Shown here: positions 1 to 7,200 of the stretch, piece by piece | Layout: each line of letters starts with the position of its first letter | How positions within the stretch are numbered: the stretch's first letter is position 1 | Assembly: GCA_037139095.1 (NCBI GenBank) | Contig: JBAXHD010000043.1 | Coordinates: forward strand, 1-20,614 | DNA length: 20,614 nt | Direction: 5' to 3' | Source: WLMZ01 sp037139095 | Lineage (GTDB): Bacteria; Actinomycetota; Acidimicrobiia; Acidimicrobiales; Ilumatobacteraceae | Program-made: the position numbers and the translations under genes | Notes under the pieces: generated by a model | Told to the model about the DNA's origin: nothing | What the model saw: the letters and a program-made list of their open reading frames with translations, nothing else | Database searches by the model: none

Positions 1-176
1 GAGCGGGCTGCCTCCTTTTTCTCGCAGCGCGCAGCCGCAGCCACGAACCTGACCACATGCGCCACCTGATTGACTTCGGCAAACAACCGCGCACCGTCAT
101 CAACCTCGAAACCGGCCATCGTGAAGCGTTTGTCAAGGCGTTCCACCAGTCGTACGGGCGAAACCACTCTCCGTGA
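1..176 (+). CDS. C-terminal fragment of an unidentified protein (5' end outside window)
   Basis: An open frame enters from the left edge (first full codon at position 3) and ends at TGA 174-176, giving about 57 residues. The last part reads LIDFGKQPRTVINLETGHRE, which looks like ordinary soluble protein, and the other two forward frames stop earlier (TGA 50-52 and 67-69). An ATG at 57-59 could make a 39-residue ORF, but the frame is open upstream, so I read it as the tail of a longer gene. No family was recognised. The stop codon lies inside the direct and inverted repeats that precede the FtsH-like gene. Confidence 0.4.
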   Translation, partial: AGCLLFLAARSRSHEPDHMRHLIDFGKQPRTVINLETGHREAFVKAFHQSYGRNHSP

Positions 177-195
177 ATGACTACCACTCTGCGTG
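163..195. repeat. Pair of 13-bp direct repeats, 20 bp apart
   Basis: ACCACTCTCCGTG at 163-175 is repeated as ACCACTCTGCGTG at 183-195, 12 of 13 bases identical. The start-to-start distance is 20 bp, close to two helical turns, as expected for a protein binding twice on one DNA face. The first copy overlaps the end of the upstream gene. No regulator is assigned. Confidence 0.55.
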
Positions 196-227
196 GGAGG
201 TCTGGTAATGTGCCACCAGTCATTCAC
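173..227. promoter_or_regulatory. Inverted repeat in the leader of the FtsH-like gene
   Basis: GTGAATGACT (173-182) is perfectly complementary to AGTCATTCAC (218-227), a 10-bp stem around 35 bases. Inside it, CTGGT (202-206) can pair with ACCAG (215-219), and CCAC (184-187) with GTGG (193-196), so the RNA could form a branched structure ending 17 nt before the ATG at 245. No T-tract follows, so a regulatory role (operator or leader structure) seems more likely than a plain terminator. The function is inferred; only the pairing is seen. Confidence 0.45.
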
Positions 228-244
228 TTCGAGAGGGATACGCG

Positions 245-1993
245 ATGGACATCACCGACCTACAGCACGGACGACTCGTTCACGGTCACCAAGTCGACAC
301 CGCTGCTGCACGCGAGCACCAGCGCCAACGACGTCTCACTCGCCTCGTCGTGTTCTTAGGTCTTCCGCTGGCATGGATTTGGTATCGAGAGCTCACCGGC
401 AATCCCGTGAGCCCAGGTCTGCCGAGCATCGTGCGCAGCAGCCCCGAACTGTCGTTGCTCGTGGTGCTTCTGGTGCTGATGGCCGCGATGACCCTCATCC
501 CCTACCTCGGGGCGGGCAAGTCGCCGCACACCATGCTGCGGGCATCGGATTCAAAAATTCGCTTGGCCGATGTGGTGGGCGCAGAGGCCACACGCCGCGA
601 GGCCATCGACACGCTGAACTTGTTCCTCAACCATCAGACCTTTGCCGATGAACTCGGCGGATCACCTCGCCGTGGTGTGCTGTTCGAGGGTCTACCTGGC
701 ACGGGCAAGACCTATCTCGCCAAAGCACTTGCTGCCGAAGCAGGCGTTCCGTTCTTGTTCGTCTCGGCAAGCGAGTTTCAGTCGATGTTCTTCGGTCAAA
801 CGAACAAGAAGGTTCGCTCGTTCTTCAAAGCAATGCGTAAAGCCGCTCGAGCCGAAGGTGGCGCCATCGGCTTCATCGAAGAGTTCGATGCCATCGGCGG
901 CGCACGCAGTGGCATGAGTTCAAACTCGTCACGCGAAGGCAGCGTCGGCATTGTGAACGAGTTGCTCGTGCAGATGCAGAGCTTCGATCTGCCCACCGGC
1001 TGGCAGAAGATGAAGAGCAAGTGGATCGACCGCGTGAACTCGCTGTTGCCAGAAGGCACCGCCATCCCGCGCTCGAAGCCCAGCACTGCAAACGTGTTGC
1101 TCATCGCCGCCACCAACCGCGCCGCCGATCTTGACCCAGCACTGCTGCGCCCAGGCCGCTTCGACCGAGTTATTCACTTCGACCTTCCTCCGCACTCAGA
1201 TCGCATGGAGATTGCCGAGTATTACCTCAACAAGAAGTCACACACGCCTGCCGTTACCGCCAAGACGATCGCCGACCTCTCCGCTGGCTACACCCCGGTG
1301 CGCATCGAACGAATTCTCGATGAGGCATTGATCATCGCTCTGCGCCATGGTCGACGGGCGTTGACAGTAGAAGACGTGATCGAGGCGCAACTCATCACCG
1401 ATGTCGGCCTGTCGCACGAAGTGGGTTATCACCCCGACGAGCGTCGTCGAGTTGCGGTACACGAAGCGGGTCACGCGCTTACAGCTGCAGTCGCGGGCCG
1501 CGATATTCGCATCGCCTCAATTCTGCGCCGCGGCGGCGCACTCGGCCTTGTGGCACACACCGAGGCCAACGAGCGCCACCTGCGTACACCTACCGAGGCG
1601 TTCAACCTGATGGCAATCGCGCTGGCCGGACGCGCTGCCGAAATCCAAGAGTTCGGTGAAGCCAGCAGCGGTATCGCATCAGACCTTCAGGTGGCCACCA
1701 CAATCGCTGCCCAGCTTGTTGGCCAGCTCGGTGCCGGCGACAGCTTGATCAGCCTTGAGGCCGCCGCTATGCCAACCGCCGCCAACTTGGTGGCCAAGGT
1801 GCTGGCCGATGAAGCGTCACGACAGAAGGTGGACCAGATGTTGTTCGACGCCGCCGATGCAGCAGCGTGTCTGATACTTGAACATCGCTATGCGTTGATC
1901 AATCTCACCAACGCCTTGCTCGACTACGACGAGCTCACGGGCGCCGAAGTAAAGGCCATCGTGGTCGAAGCGGTGCGGGCCACAACGGCCTGA
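245..1993 (+). CDS. FtsH-like membrane AAA+ ATPase / M41 metalloprotease, divergent
   Basis: Predicted 582-residue membrane-anchored ATP-dependent zinc protease. Two hydrophobic segments (about residues 32-48 and 67-89) are joined by a loop of only about 20 residues, far shorter than the roughly 70-residue extracytoplasmic domain of classical FtsH. The AAA domain has Walker A GLPGTGKT (149-156), an aromatic pore motif MFFG (181-184), a Walker B region FIEEFDAIG (210-218) with Glu212 where FtsH normally has Asp, and an SRH with LRPGRFDR (301-308). About 30 extra residues (roughly 250-282) sit just before the LLIAATNR strand. The peptidase domain keeps the zinc motif HEAGH (406-410) and the third ligand candidate Asp480 in SGIASD, so proteolysis should be intact. 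The start is ATG with GAGAGGG upstream. It is probably a paralog of housekeeping FtsH with a specialised substrate set. Confidence 0.9.
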   Translation: MDITDLQHGRLVHGHQVDTAAAREHQRQRRLTRLVVFLGLPLAWIWYRELTGNPVSPGLPSIVRSSPELSLLVVLLVLMAAMTLIPYLGAGKSPHTMLRASDSKIRLADVVGAEATRREAIDTLNLFLNHQTFADELGGSPRRGVLFEGLPGTGKTYLAKALAAEAGVPFLFVSASEFQSMFFGQTNKKVRSFFKAMRKAARAEGGAIGFIEEFDAIGGARSGMSSNSSREGSVGIVNELLVQMQSFDLPTGWQKMKSKWIDRVNSLLPEGTAIPRSKPSTANVLLIAATNRAADLDPALLRPGRFDRVIHFDLPPHSDRMEIAEYYLNKKSHTPAVTAKTIADLSAGYTPVRIERILDEALIIALRHGRRALTVEDVIEAQLITDVGLSHEVGYHPDERRRVAVHEAGHALTAAVAGRDIRIASILRRGGALGLVAHTEANERHLRTPTEAFNLMAIALAGRAAEIQEFGEASSGIASDLQVATTIAAQLVGQLGAGDSLISLEAAAMPTAANLVAKVLADEASRQKVDQMLFDAADAAACLILEHRYALINLTNALLDYDELTGAEVKAIVVEAVRATTA

Positions 1994-2004
1994 CCGCTAG
2001 CCGT
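1985..2004. terminator. Weak hairpin between convergent genes
   Basis: ACGGC (1985-1989) pairs with GCCGT (2000-2004) around a 10-nt loop that includes the TGA of the FtsH-like gene. Only 15 bp separate the convergent stops of the protease and the molybdenum hydroxylase genes, so this small hairpin is the only candidate terminator. It lacks a T-tract and is weak. Confidence 0.25.
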
Positions 2005-2008
2005 CTGA

Positions 2009-4282
2009 TCAGCTCGCTGCTGCTGCTTGCATCGCTGTCCACACACGTTGCGAGGTGCACGGCATATCGATGTGGCGCACACCGAGGTGGGCCACCGCGT
2101 CGACAACGGCGCTCTGAACTGCGGGGGTAGCACCAATGGTGCCGCTCTCGCCGATGCCCTTAGCACCGAGGTCGTTGAGTGGCGACGCTGTCTCGGCGTG
2201 CACGGTTTGGAAGCTCGGAAGCTCGGCTGCCGAGACAATGCCATAGTCGGCGAAGTTAGAGGTGAGCGGGTTGCCGTCGGCGTCGTAGACGAACTCTTCG
2301 AACAACGCTTGGGCGACGCCCTGAGCAAGGCCACCGTGAATCTGGCCTTCGGCCAGCAACGGGTTGATGATCTTGCCGGCATCGTCGACCGCAACGAGTT
2401 GACGCAACACCGCGCGACCAGTTTCGGTATCGAGCTCAACCACAGCAAGGTGCGCACCCGACGGGAAGCTGCCCCCGGCCTGCTCGAAGTCGCCCTCGCC
2501 GAACAGCGTGAGGCTTGAACTCTGCGCTGCCGCTGCGACCTCGGTCCATGTACGGCTGATGGCTGGCGCTCCGGCCACGTGAAAGACGCCATCGGTAATG
2601 ACGACATCGGCAACATCGGCTTCGAGCAAACGGGCCGCAACCGAGCGCGCCTGATCGGCAACCAGCGTTGCTGCTCGCGCAACGTTGGTACCGCCCAACT
2701 GCACTGAGCGCGAACCACCCGTGACGGACCCGCGAGCAACGAGATCGGTGTCACCATGGATCACCGTGATGCTGTCCATCGGCACGCCCAACGTGTCGGC
2801 AACGAGCATCGCCCATGTGGTGCGATGGCCTTGGCCATACGGCGTTGTGCCCGTGACCACGCGCACTGCAACACCATCGCCGGTTGACGAAGGGGTGACC
2901 TCTACCTGTCCGAGCTCGCCGCCGCCCGACATGGCGGTGACCTCTACGTAAATCGATACGCCGATACCCAACTGCACGATGTCGCCACGATCTCGTCGCT
3001 GCTGCTTCTCTGCGCGCAACGCTGCGTAGTCGACCGCCGCGAGCAACTTGTCGAGACCACCTTCGTAATCGCCGCTGTCATATGTGGTGCCGGTGACGGT
3101 GGTGAAGGGGAACCGATCAGCAGCGACGAGATTGCGACGACGAACCTCAACCGGGTCCATGCCAATTTCGGTGGCGAAGAGATCCATTGCCCGCTCGATC
3201 GCGGCCGCTGCTTCGGGTCGGCCCGCGCCGCGGTACGCAACAATCGGAACCGTGTTGGTCACTACGGCTGTGGAGCTGAGTTCGGCAGCCGCGATGTCGT
3301 ACACACCGGTGAGCATCATTCGGGTCATGAACGGCAGGATCGCTCCGATGCGCGGGTACGCCCCGGCGTCTTGCACGACATCGAGTTGATATGCGGTAAC
3401 GCGACCGTCGCGTGACCCACCGATGGTGAGTTTCTGTGTCTGCGCACGACCATGACCCAAACCGTTCATGCTCTCGCTGCGCGTCTCGGTGTAACGCACG
3501 GGTCGACCCACTGCGCGGGCAAGCCATGGCACCAGCGTCTCTTCGGGGTACACCGACGCCTTTGCTCCGAAGCCGCCACCGACGTCGGGTGTGATCACCC
3601 GAACCATCGCTGGGTCGAGCGAATACCACTCGCAGATTCGCTCTTGCACAGGGTGCGCACCTTGGCTGGACTGCCAATGGGTGAGCCGGCCATCGGCATC
3701 CCAGCGGCTCGCTGCGACACGTCCCTCTAATGGTGATGGTGCGACGCGCTGGTTCACGATGTTGGCGCTGACGACTACTTCGCATGCGCTGAAATCGACG
3801 GGCGCTGCCGCAGGCATGGCCATGCAAACGTTAGAACCGTGGCCAGGAAACAGCAGCGACTCGTCGGTGAGCGCTTGTGTCACCGTGATGGCGCCAGGCA
3901 ACGGGTCGTAGGAAACGATGACCAGTTGCACCGCGTCGGTTGCCTGCTCGCGCGTCTCGGCCACGATGGCCACGATCGGTTCACCCACGTAGCGAACCGT
4001 GTCGGATGCCAGCGCAGAACGCGGAAGGGTGGCAGGCAGAAACGGAAGGTCGAGCGGAAACGGACCGAGATCGATGTCGCTGTTCACGAAGATGCCAACG
4101 ACCCCGGGCGCTTCAAGCGCCTCGCTGGTGTCGATGTCGGTGATGCGAGCGTGGGCCATTTGTGACCGCACGTACACCACGTGCGTAGCGCCTTCGAGAT
4201 GAAGGTTGTCGATAAACGTGCCGTGACCTGTGAGCAACGCTGGGTCTTCACCACGAACAACCCGCTGACCAATGATCCCCAT
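2009..4282 (-). CDS. Xanthine dehydrogenase/CoxL-family molybdopterin-binding large subunit (form II type)
   Basis: Predicted 757-residue molybdenum-cofactor-binding catalytic subunit of the xanthine oxidase/aldehyde oxidase/CO dehydrogenase family. The N-terminus GQRVVRGEDPALLTGHGTFIDN is typical. GGGFGAK lies near residues 235-241, the active-site loop is AYRGAGR (349-355), and the C-terminal KGIGESG carries the catalytic Glu at about 712. AYRGAGR is the form II signature; true form I CO dehydrogenases carry AYxCSFR, so CO oxidation is not supported and the substrate is unknown. I chose ATG at 4280-4282 because AGAGGAG lies 8 nt upstream and the family motif begins at once; an ATG 18 codons further up lacks support. 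No FAD subunit, [2Fe-2S] subunit or maturation gene lies beside it, so partners must be elsewhere. Confidence 0.9.
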   Translation of the reverse strand: MGIIGQRVVRGEDPALLTGHGTFIDNLHLEGATHVVYVRSQMAHARITDIDTSEALEAPGVVGIFVNSDIDLGPFPLDLPFLPATLPRSALASDTVRYVGEPIVAIVAETREQATDAVQLVIVSYDPLPGAITVTQALTDESLLFPGHGSNVCMAMPAAAPVDFSACEVVVSANIVNQRVAPSPLEGRVAASRWDADGRLTHWQSSQGAHPVQERICEWYSLDPAMVRVITPDVGGGFGAKASVYPEETLVPWLARAVGRPVRYTETRSESMNGLGHGRAQTQKLTIGGSRDGRVTAYQLDVVQDAGAYPRIGAILPFMTRMMLTGVYDIAAAELSSTAVVTNTVPIVAYRGAGRPEAAAAIERAMDLFATEIGMDPVEVRRRNLVAADRFPFTTVTGTTYDSGDYEGGLDKLLAAVDYAALRAEKQQRRDRGDIVQLGIGVSIYVEVTAMSGGGELGQVEVTPSSTGDGVAVRVVTGTTPYGQGHRTTWAMLVADTLGVPMDSITVIHGDTDLVARGSVTGGSRSVQLGGTNVARAATLVADQARSVAARLLEADVADVVITDGVFHVAGAPAISRTWTEVAAAAQSSSLTLFGEGDFEQAGGSFPSGAHLAVVELDTETGRAVLRQLVAVDDAGKIINPLLAEGQIHGGLAQGVAQALFEEFVYDADGNPLTSNFADYGIVSAAELPSFQTVHAETASPLNDLGAKGIGESGTIGATPAVQSAVVDAVAHLGVRHIDMPCTSQRVWTAMQAAAAS

Positions 4283-4353
4283 CGCGTTGACTCCTCTTTC
4301 GTCTGGTTTGAGTTCAGTACGCGCAGACATAGGCAAGAACCAATGACAACGCC

Positions 4354-4359
4354 TAGATT
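4354..4359 (+). promoter_or_regulatory. Candidate -10 element, leaderless start of the FrhB-like gene
   Basis: TAGATT fits the actinobacterial -10 pattern TAnnnT and ends exactly 6 nt before the ATG at 4366. No Shine-Dalgarno sequence is visible in front of that ATG, so transcription may begin at the start codon. No convincing -35 element is seen. The 83-bp gap is shared with the divergent CoxL-like gene. Confidence 0.45.
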
Positions 4360-4365
4360 CACATC

Positions 4366-5553
4366 ATGACTATGACTGAACCGGCACCACCAAAAGCAGA
4401 ACGTTGGACTGCGCAGTGGAAGGAACTCTACGCCGAAGTTGTAACCACCGGCTTATGCACCGGCTGCGCCGGCTGCGTAGTGACATGTCCTCACGATGTC
4501 ATCGGCTACGAACACTCCGAGGGTAAGTACTTGCCGTTTCATCTCGAAGAAGAGCTCGGTCTCGATAACTGCACCCACGGCGAAAAGGGTTGCACCACGT
4601 GCACCCGCGCATGCCCCCGCTTTCGTGCGTGGGAACCAGCCGCCGACATGCACCTCTTTGGTCGCGTTCGCGAGCCCGAAGAAATGGGCGGCATCTGGCG
4701 TGCGTTGTATCTCACCCGCGCCAGCGACGACATGGTCCACAAGATCGGCCAAGACGGCGGCCTCGTGTCGGCAATGCTCATCTGGCTGATGGAGCACGAT
4801 TACATCGAAGCCGCAATGGTCAGTGGCGTCGAGCCCGACGATGCCTGGAAAGCCAAGCCCGTGCTGGCTCGCAACACCGCCGAAGTGCTCGCCACTGCTG
4901 GCAGCCGCTACACCTACTGCGCCAACCCACTCGCCTTGCGCGATGCCAAAGAGCAAGGGCTCTCACGCCTGGCTTTGGTGGGCATGGGATGTCAGACCTC
5001 GTCGCCCCCAACCATGTGGGACCGCAAGGCGGGCAAGGTCTCGAAGCCGTTCTTGTTCAACATCGGTCTGCTCTGCTCGAAGACATTCGACGACGCCATC
5101 TTCCCCGAGCTGTTCGAAGCCAAGTACGGCCTGAAGAAGGCTGACATGGTGAAGATGAACATCAAGGGCGTGTTCCAGATTTGGATGAAGGACGGCTCGT
5201 ACCACGAGATCGATCTCAAGGAATGCCACAAGTGGACCCGCGAGGGTTGCAAGAGCTGTCCCGACTTTTCTGCTGAGCACGCCGACGTATCAACAGGCGG
5301 CATCGGCGAAGACAACGACTGGACCCTCACCATCGTGCGTACCGAGTTGGGCGAAGAGGTCATCAACCGCATGATCGCCGACGGATCCATCATCGCCCGC
5401 CCCGCACAGGACGATAAAGAAGCAATGCGTTTGCTGCGTCTGCTGTCGATTGTGAGCCGCCGCCGCTGGCCAGAGTTCGCCGACCGCGCACCTTCAATTG
5501 GTGTGCCTCCTCCGAAGAAGAAGGCCGACGCCCCGGCCCCCGCCGCTCACTAA
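4366..5553 (+). CDS. Coenzyme F420 hydrogenase/dehydrogenase beta-subunit family (FrhB-like) Fe-S flavoprotein
   Basis: Predicted 395-residue cytosolic oxidoreductase. A ferredoxin-like N-terminus carries two Cys sets: C31, C34, C37, C41 (CTGCAGCVVTCP) and C69, C76, C79, C83, enough for two [4Fe-4S] clusters. The FrhB region follows, with RYTYCANPLAL near 181-191, VGMGCQ near 205-210, GLLCSK near 234-239, and CKSCPDFSAEHAD near 295-307. Family members pass electrons between Fe-S clusters, a flavin and a deazaflavin such as F420; which partner is used here cannot be read from sequence. The C-terminal tail (PPPKKKADAPAPAAH) is low-complexity. The next genes downstream on the same strand are amt and P-II, but a 127-bp gap separates them, so co-transcription is uncertain. 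Related members act as subunits of F420-linked hydrogenases, glutamate synthase-like complexes or chlorophyll-type reductases. Confidence 0.85.
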   Translation: MTMTEPAPPKAERWTAQWKELYAEVVTTGLCTGCAGCVVTCPHDVIGYEHSEGKYLPFHLEEELGLDNCTHGEKGCTTCTRACPRFRAWEPAADMHLFGRVREPEEMGGIWRALYLTRASDDMVHKIGQDGGLVSAMLIWLMEHDYIEAAMVSGVEPDDAWKAKPVLARNTAEVLATAGSRYTYCANPLALRDAKEQGLSRLALVGMGCQTSSPPTMWDRKAGKVSKPFLFNIGLLCSKTFDDAIFPELFEAKYGLKKADMVKMNIKGVFQIWMKDGSYHEIDLKECHKWTREGCKSCPDFSAEHADVSTGGIGEDNDWTLTIVRTELGEEVINRMIADGSIIARPAQDDKEAMRLLRLLSIVSRRRWPEFADRAPSIGVPPPKKKADAPAPAAH

Positions 5554-5592
5554 CTCGGCTTCGCGGCAGCACCGCATCGGCGTCACGCGCTG

Positions 5593-5608
5593 TTAACAAA
5601 ACAGAGAC
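5593..5608 (+). promoter_or_regulatory. Possible nitrogen-regulator (GlnR-like) half site upstream of amt
   Basis: TTAAC, six bases, then GAGAC resembles one a-site/b-site pair of the actinobacterial GlnR pattern (gTnAC-n6-GAAAC) with one mismatch in each half. It lies 72 bp upstream of the amt start, where such sites occur. CTGTT/AACAG (5590-5594/5600-5604) also forms a small inverted repeat over it. A second a/b pair is not evident, so confidence is low. Confidence 0.25.
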
Positions 5609-5680
5609 CACAGCGAAATGCTCGACATTTAGGTTGCCTCCATCACCTTGACCCTGAGGTGTATTGAGAGAGGGAATCTT

Positions 5681-7132
5681 GTGAACAGCATCACCTTGAA
5701 AGAGAGGTTGCGCGACAAAGACCGTCGACGGTTCTTCTTCGCGTTCCTCGGCGGAAAGGCCATCGGCCTGCTCGTAGCCGGGCTCGCCATTGTTGGTTTC
5801 GGACCGTGGCTGATCGGCAGTGCAGCGCACGCTGTTGCGCCAAACGCCGACGTACCAATCGGCGATGTCGTCAACGCCACCAACACGGCATGGGTCATGG
5901 TTGCCACGTTCCTCGTGTTCTTCATGCAGGCCGGCTTCATGATGCTCGAAGCAGGTTTCGCACGTACGCGTGAAGTGGTCAACGTGCTTCAAGAGTGCAT
6001 CGTTGACACCTGTTTGTGCGCCTTGTTGTTCTGGGCCTTTGGCTTTGCATTCATGTTCGGTGTTGGCAACAGCTTCATCGGACACGAGTTCTTCTTCTTG
6101 AACGGCGCTCCATCAACGTACGGTTCAACCGGCATCGGCTTCATGGCCTTCTTCTTGTTTCAGTTCGCGTTCGCGGACACATGCTCGACCATTACGTCGG
6201 GTGCAATGGTCGGTCGTACAGGGTTCAAGGGCGATCTCCTGTACAGCATCGGCGTCAGCGGTTTCATCTACCCAATCTTCGGTCACTGGATCTGGGGCCC
6301 AGGCGGTTTCTTGCAGACAGCACACGGTGGTGTTTGGATGCGTGACTTCGCTGGCAGCACCGTGGTGCACACGATCGGCGGCATCGTTGCACTGGCTGGT
6401 TCAATGGCTCTTGGTCCACGCCTTGGCCGCAAGTTCAAGCGTGACGGTGGTGGGCTTCCCCCGGGCCACGACCTCACCATTGCTGCTATCGGTGGTGTGA
6501 TCTTGTGGTTCGGTTGGTACGGCTTCAACCCCGGCAGCACCCTGTCGGCGCTCGACTTCGAAGGCATCGGCCGTGTGGCCACCAACACCACGTTGGCAGC
6601 CGCCGCAGGTGGTCTCGTCGCGATGGCGTGGGTCTATCCACGTTTCAAAAAGTGGGACATGGGCATCACCATCAACGGCTTCCTCGGTGGCCTCGTGGCC
6701 ATCACCTGCCCGTGCTATTGGGTGAACCCATTTGGGTCCGTAGTGATCGGCGCAGTCGCTGGCATCGTGGTGGTGCTCGGCATCGACTTCATCGAGCACA
6801 TGCGCATCGATGATCCGATCGGCGCCGTTGCAGTACATGGTTTCGCCGGTATCTGGGGAACATGGAGCCTCGGTCTGTTCGCAACTGGTCAGTGGAACGA
6901 CGTGAAGGGCTTGTTCTGGGGCGGCGGGTTCAAGCAGCTCTGGGCCCAGGTCTGGGGCAACACCTTGGTCGTAATCGTCACGTTTGTGGTCTCATACGCC
7001 TTGTTCAAGGCCGTTGCGCTCACCAAGACGCTGCGAGTTTCAGAAGAGGGCGAGCTCGAGGGACTCGACATCCACGAGCACGGCTCACCTGCCTACCACC
7101 CTGAATCTGCGTTCATGGGCAAGGGGTACTGA
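5681..7132 (+). CDS. amt: Ammonium transporter, Amt/MEP/Rh family
   Basis: Predicted 483-residue inner-membrane ammonium channel. After a basic start (KERLRDKDRRR) comes a hydrophobic stretch (about 26-48, possible signal segment) and then the usual series of membrane helices. The signature DFAGSTVVHTIGG (222-234) contains pore His230, and AVHGFAGIWG (383-392) contains the second pore His386, so the twin-His pore is complete. The C-terminal tail GLDIHEHGSPAY (461-472) is the conserved cytoplasmic region that responds to P-II binding. I chose GTG at 5681 because GAGAGAGGG ends 6 nt before it; an in-frame TTG at 5648 has no such site. The P-II gene follows 55 bp downstream, the classical amt-glnK pair, so P-II probably blocks this channel when nitrogen is plentiful. 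Confidence 0.95.
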   Translation: MNSITLKERLRDKDRRRFFFAFLGGKAIGLLVAGLAIVGFGPWLIGSAAHAVAPNADVPIGDVVNATNTAWVMVATFLVFFMQAGFMMLEAGFARTREVVNVLQECIVDTCLCALLFWAFGFAFMFGVGNSFIGHEFFFLNGAPSTYGSTGIGFMAFFLFQFAFADTCSTITSGAMVGRTGFKGDLLYSIGVSGFIYPIFGHWIWGPGGFLQTAHGGVWMRDFAGSTVVHTIGGIVALAGSMALGPRLGRKFKRDGGGLPPGHDLTIAAIGGVILWFGWYGFNPGSTLSALDFEGIGRVATNTTLAAAAGGLVAMAWVYPRFKKWDMGITINGFLGGLVAITCPCYWVNPFGSVVIGAVAGIVVVLGIDFIEHMRIDDPIGAVAVHGFAGIWGTWSLGLFATGQWNDVKGLFWGGGFKQLWAQVWGNTLVVIVTFVVSYALFKAVALTKTLRVSEEGELEGLDIHEHGSPAYHPESAFMGKGY

Positions 7133-7137
7133 TCACC

Positions 7138-7200
7138 ATGAGTACCGTTACAACAACCCGTGCTTTCAACATCGATAAGGGGTCACCATGCTCGAAATGA
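7138..7200 (+). CDS. Possible 20-residue leader ORF between amt and the P-II gene
   Basis: An ATG 5 nt after the amt stop opens a 20-codon frame (begins MSTVTTTRAF, ends GSPCSK) that stops at TGA 7198-7200, 13 nt inside the P-II gene and in a different frame. Its ATG follows AAGGGG (7121-7126) inside the last amt codons. The context TCACCATG is identical to that of the P-II start (7183-7190). It may be a real small gene, a coupling ORF, or a remnant of a duplicated start region. No homolog is known to me. Confidence 0.35.
   Translation: MSTVTTTRAFNIDKGSPCSK

Noticed and set aside
193..651. 152-codon plus-strand frame overlapping the FtsH-like gene
   Set aside because: Translation is Arg/His/Ser-rich without protein character; the FtsH-like frame has a proper ribosome binding site and complete motifs.
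2010..4200. Long open frames on the strand opposite, and in the other frame of, the CoxL-like gene (for example 1924-2757 minus, 3147-3827 minus and 2027-2518 plus)
   Set aside because: They overlap a gene with clear family motifs over its full length; high GC content leaves other frames open, and their translations are Arg/Ser/Pro-rich with no domain signs.
2009..4282. Annotation as carbon monoxide dehydrogenase large subunit (coxL)
   Set aside because: The active-site loop is AYRGAGR, not the Cys-containing AYxCSFR of true CO dehydrogenases, and no coxM/coxS genes are adjacent.
4283..4336. Extended start for the CoxL-like protein
   Set aside because: The extra 18 residues match no family N-terminus, while the ATG at 4282 has AGAGGAG 8 nt upstream and begins the conserved GQRVVRGED region.
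5390..6085. 231-codon minus-strand frame across the FrhB-like end and amt start
   Set aside because: Antisense to two well-supported genes, with a charged low-complexity translation and no ribosome binding site; a GC-driven shadow.
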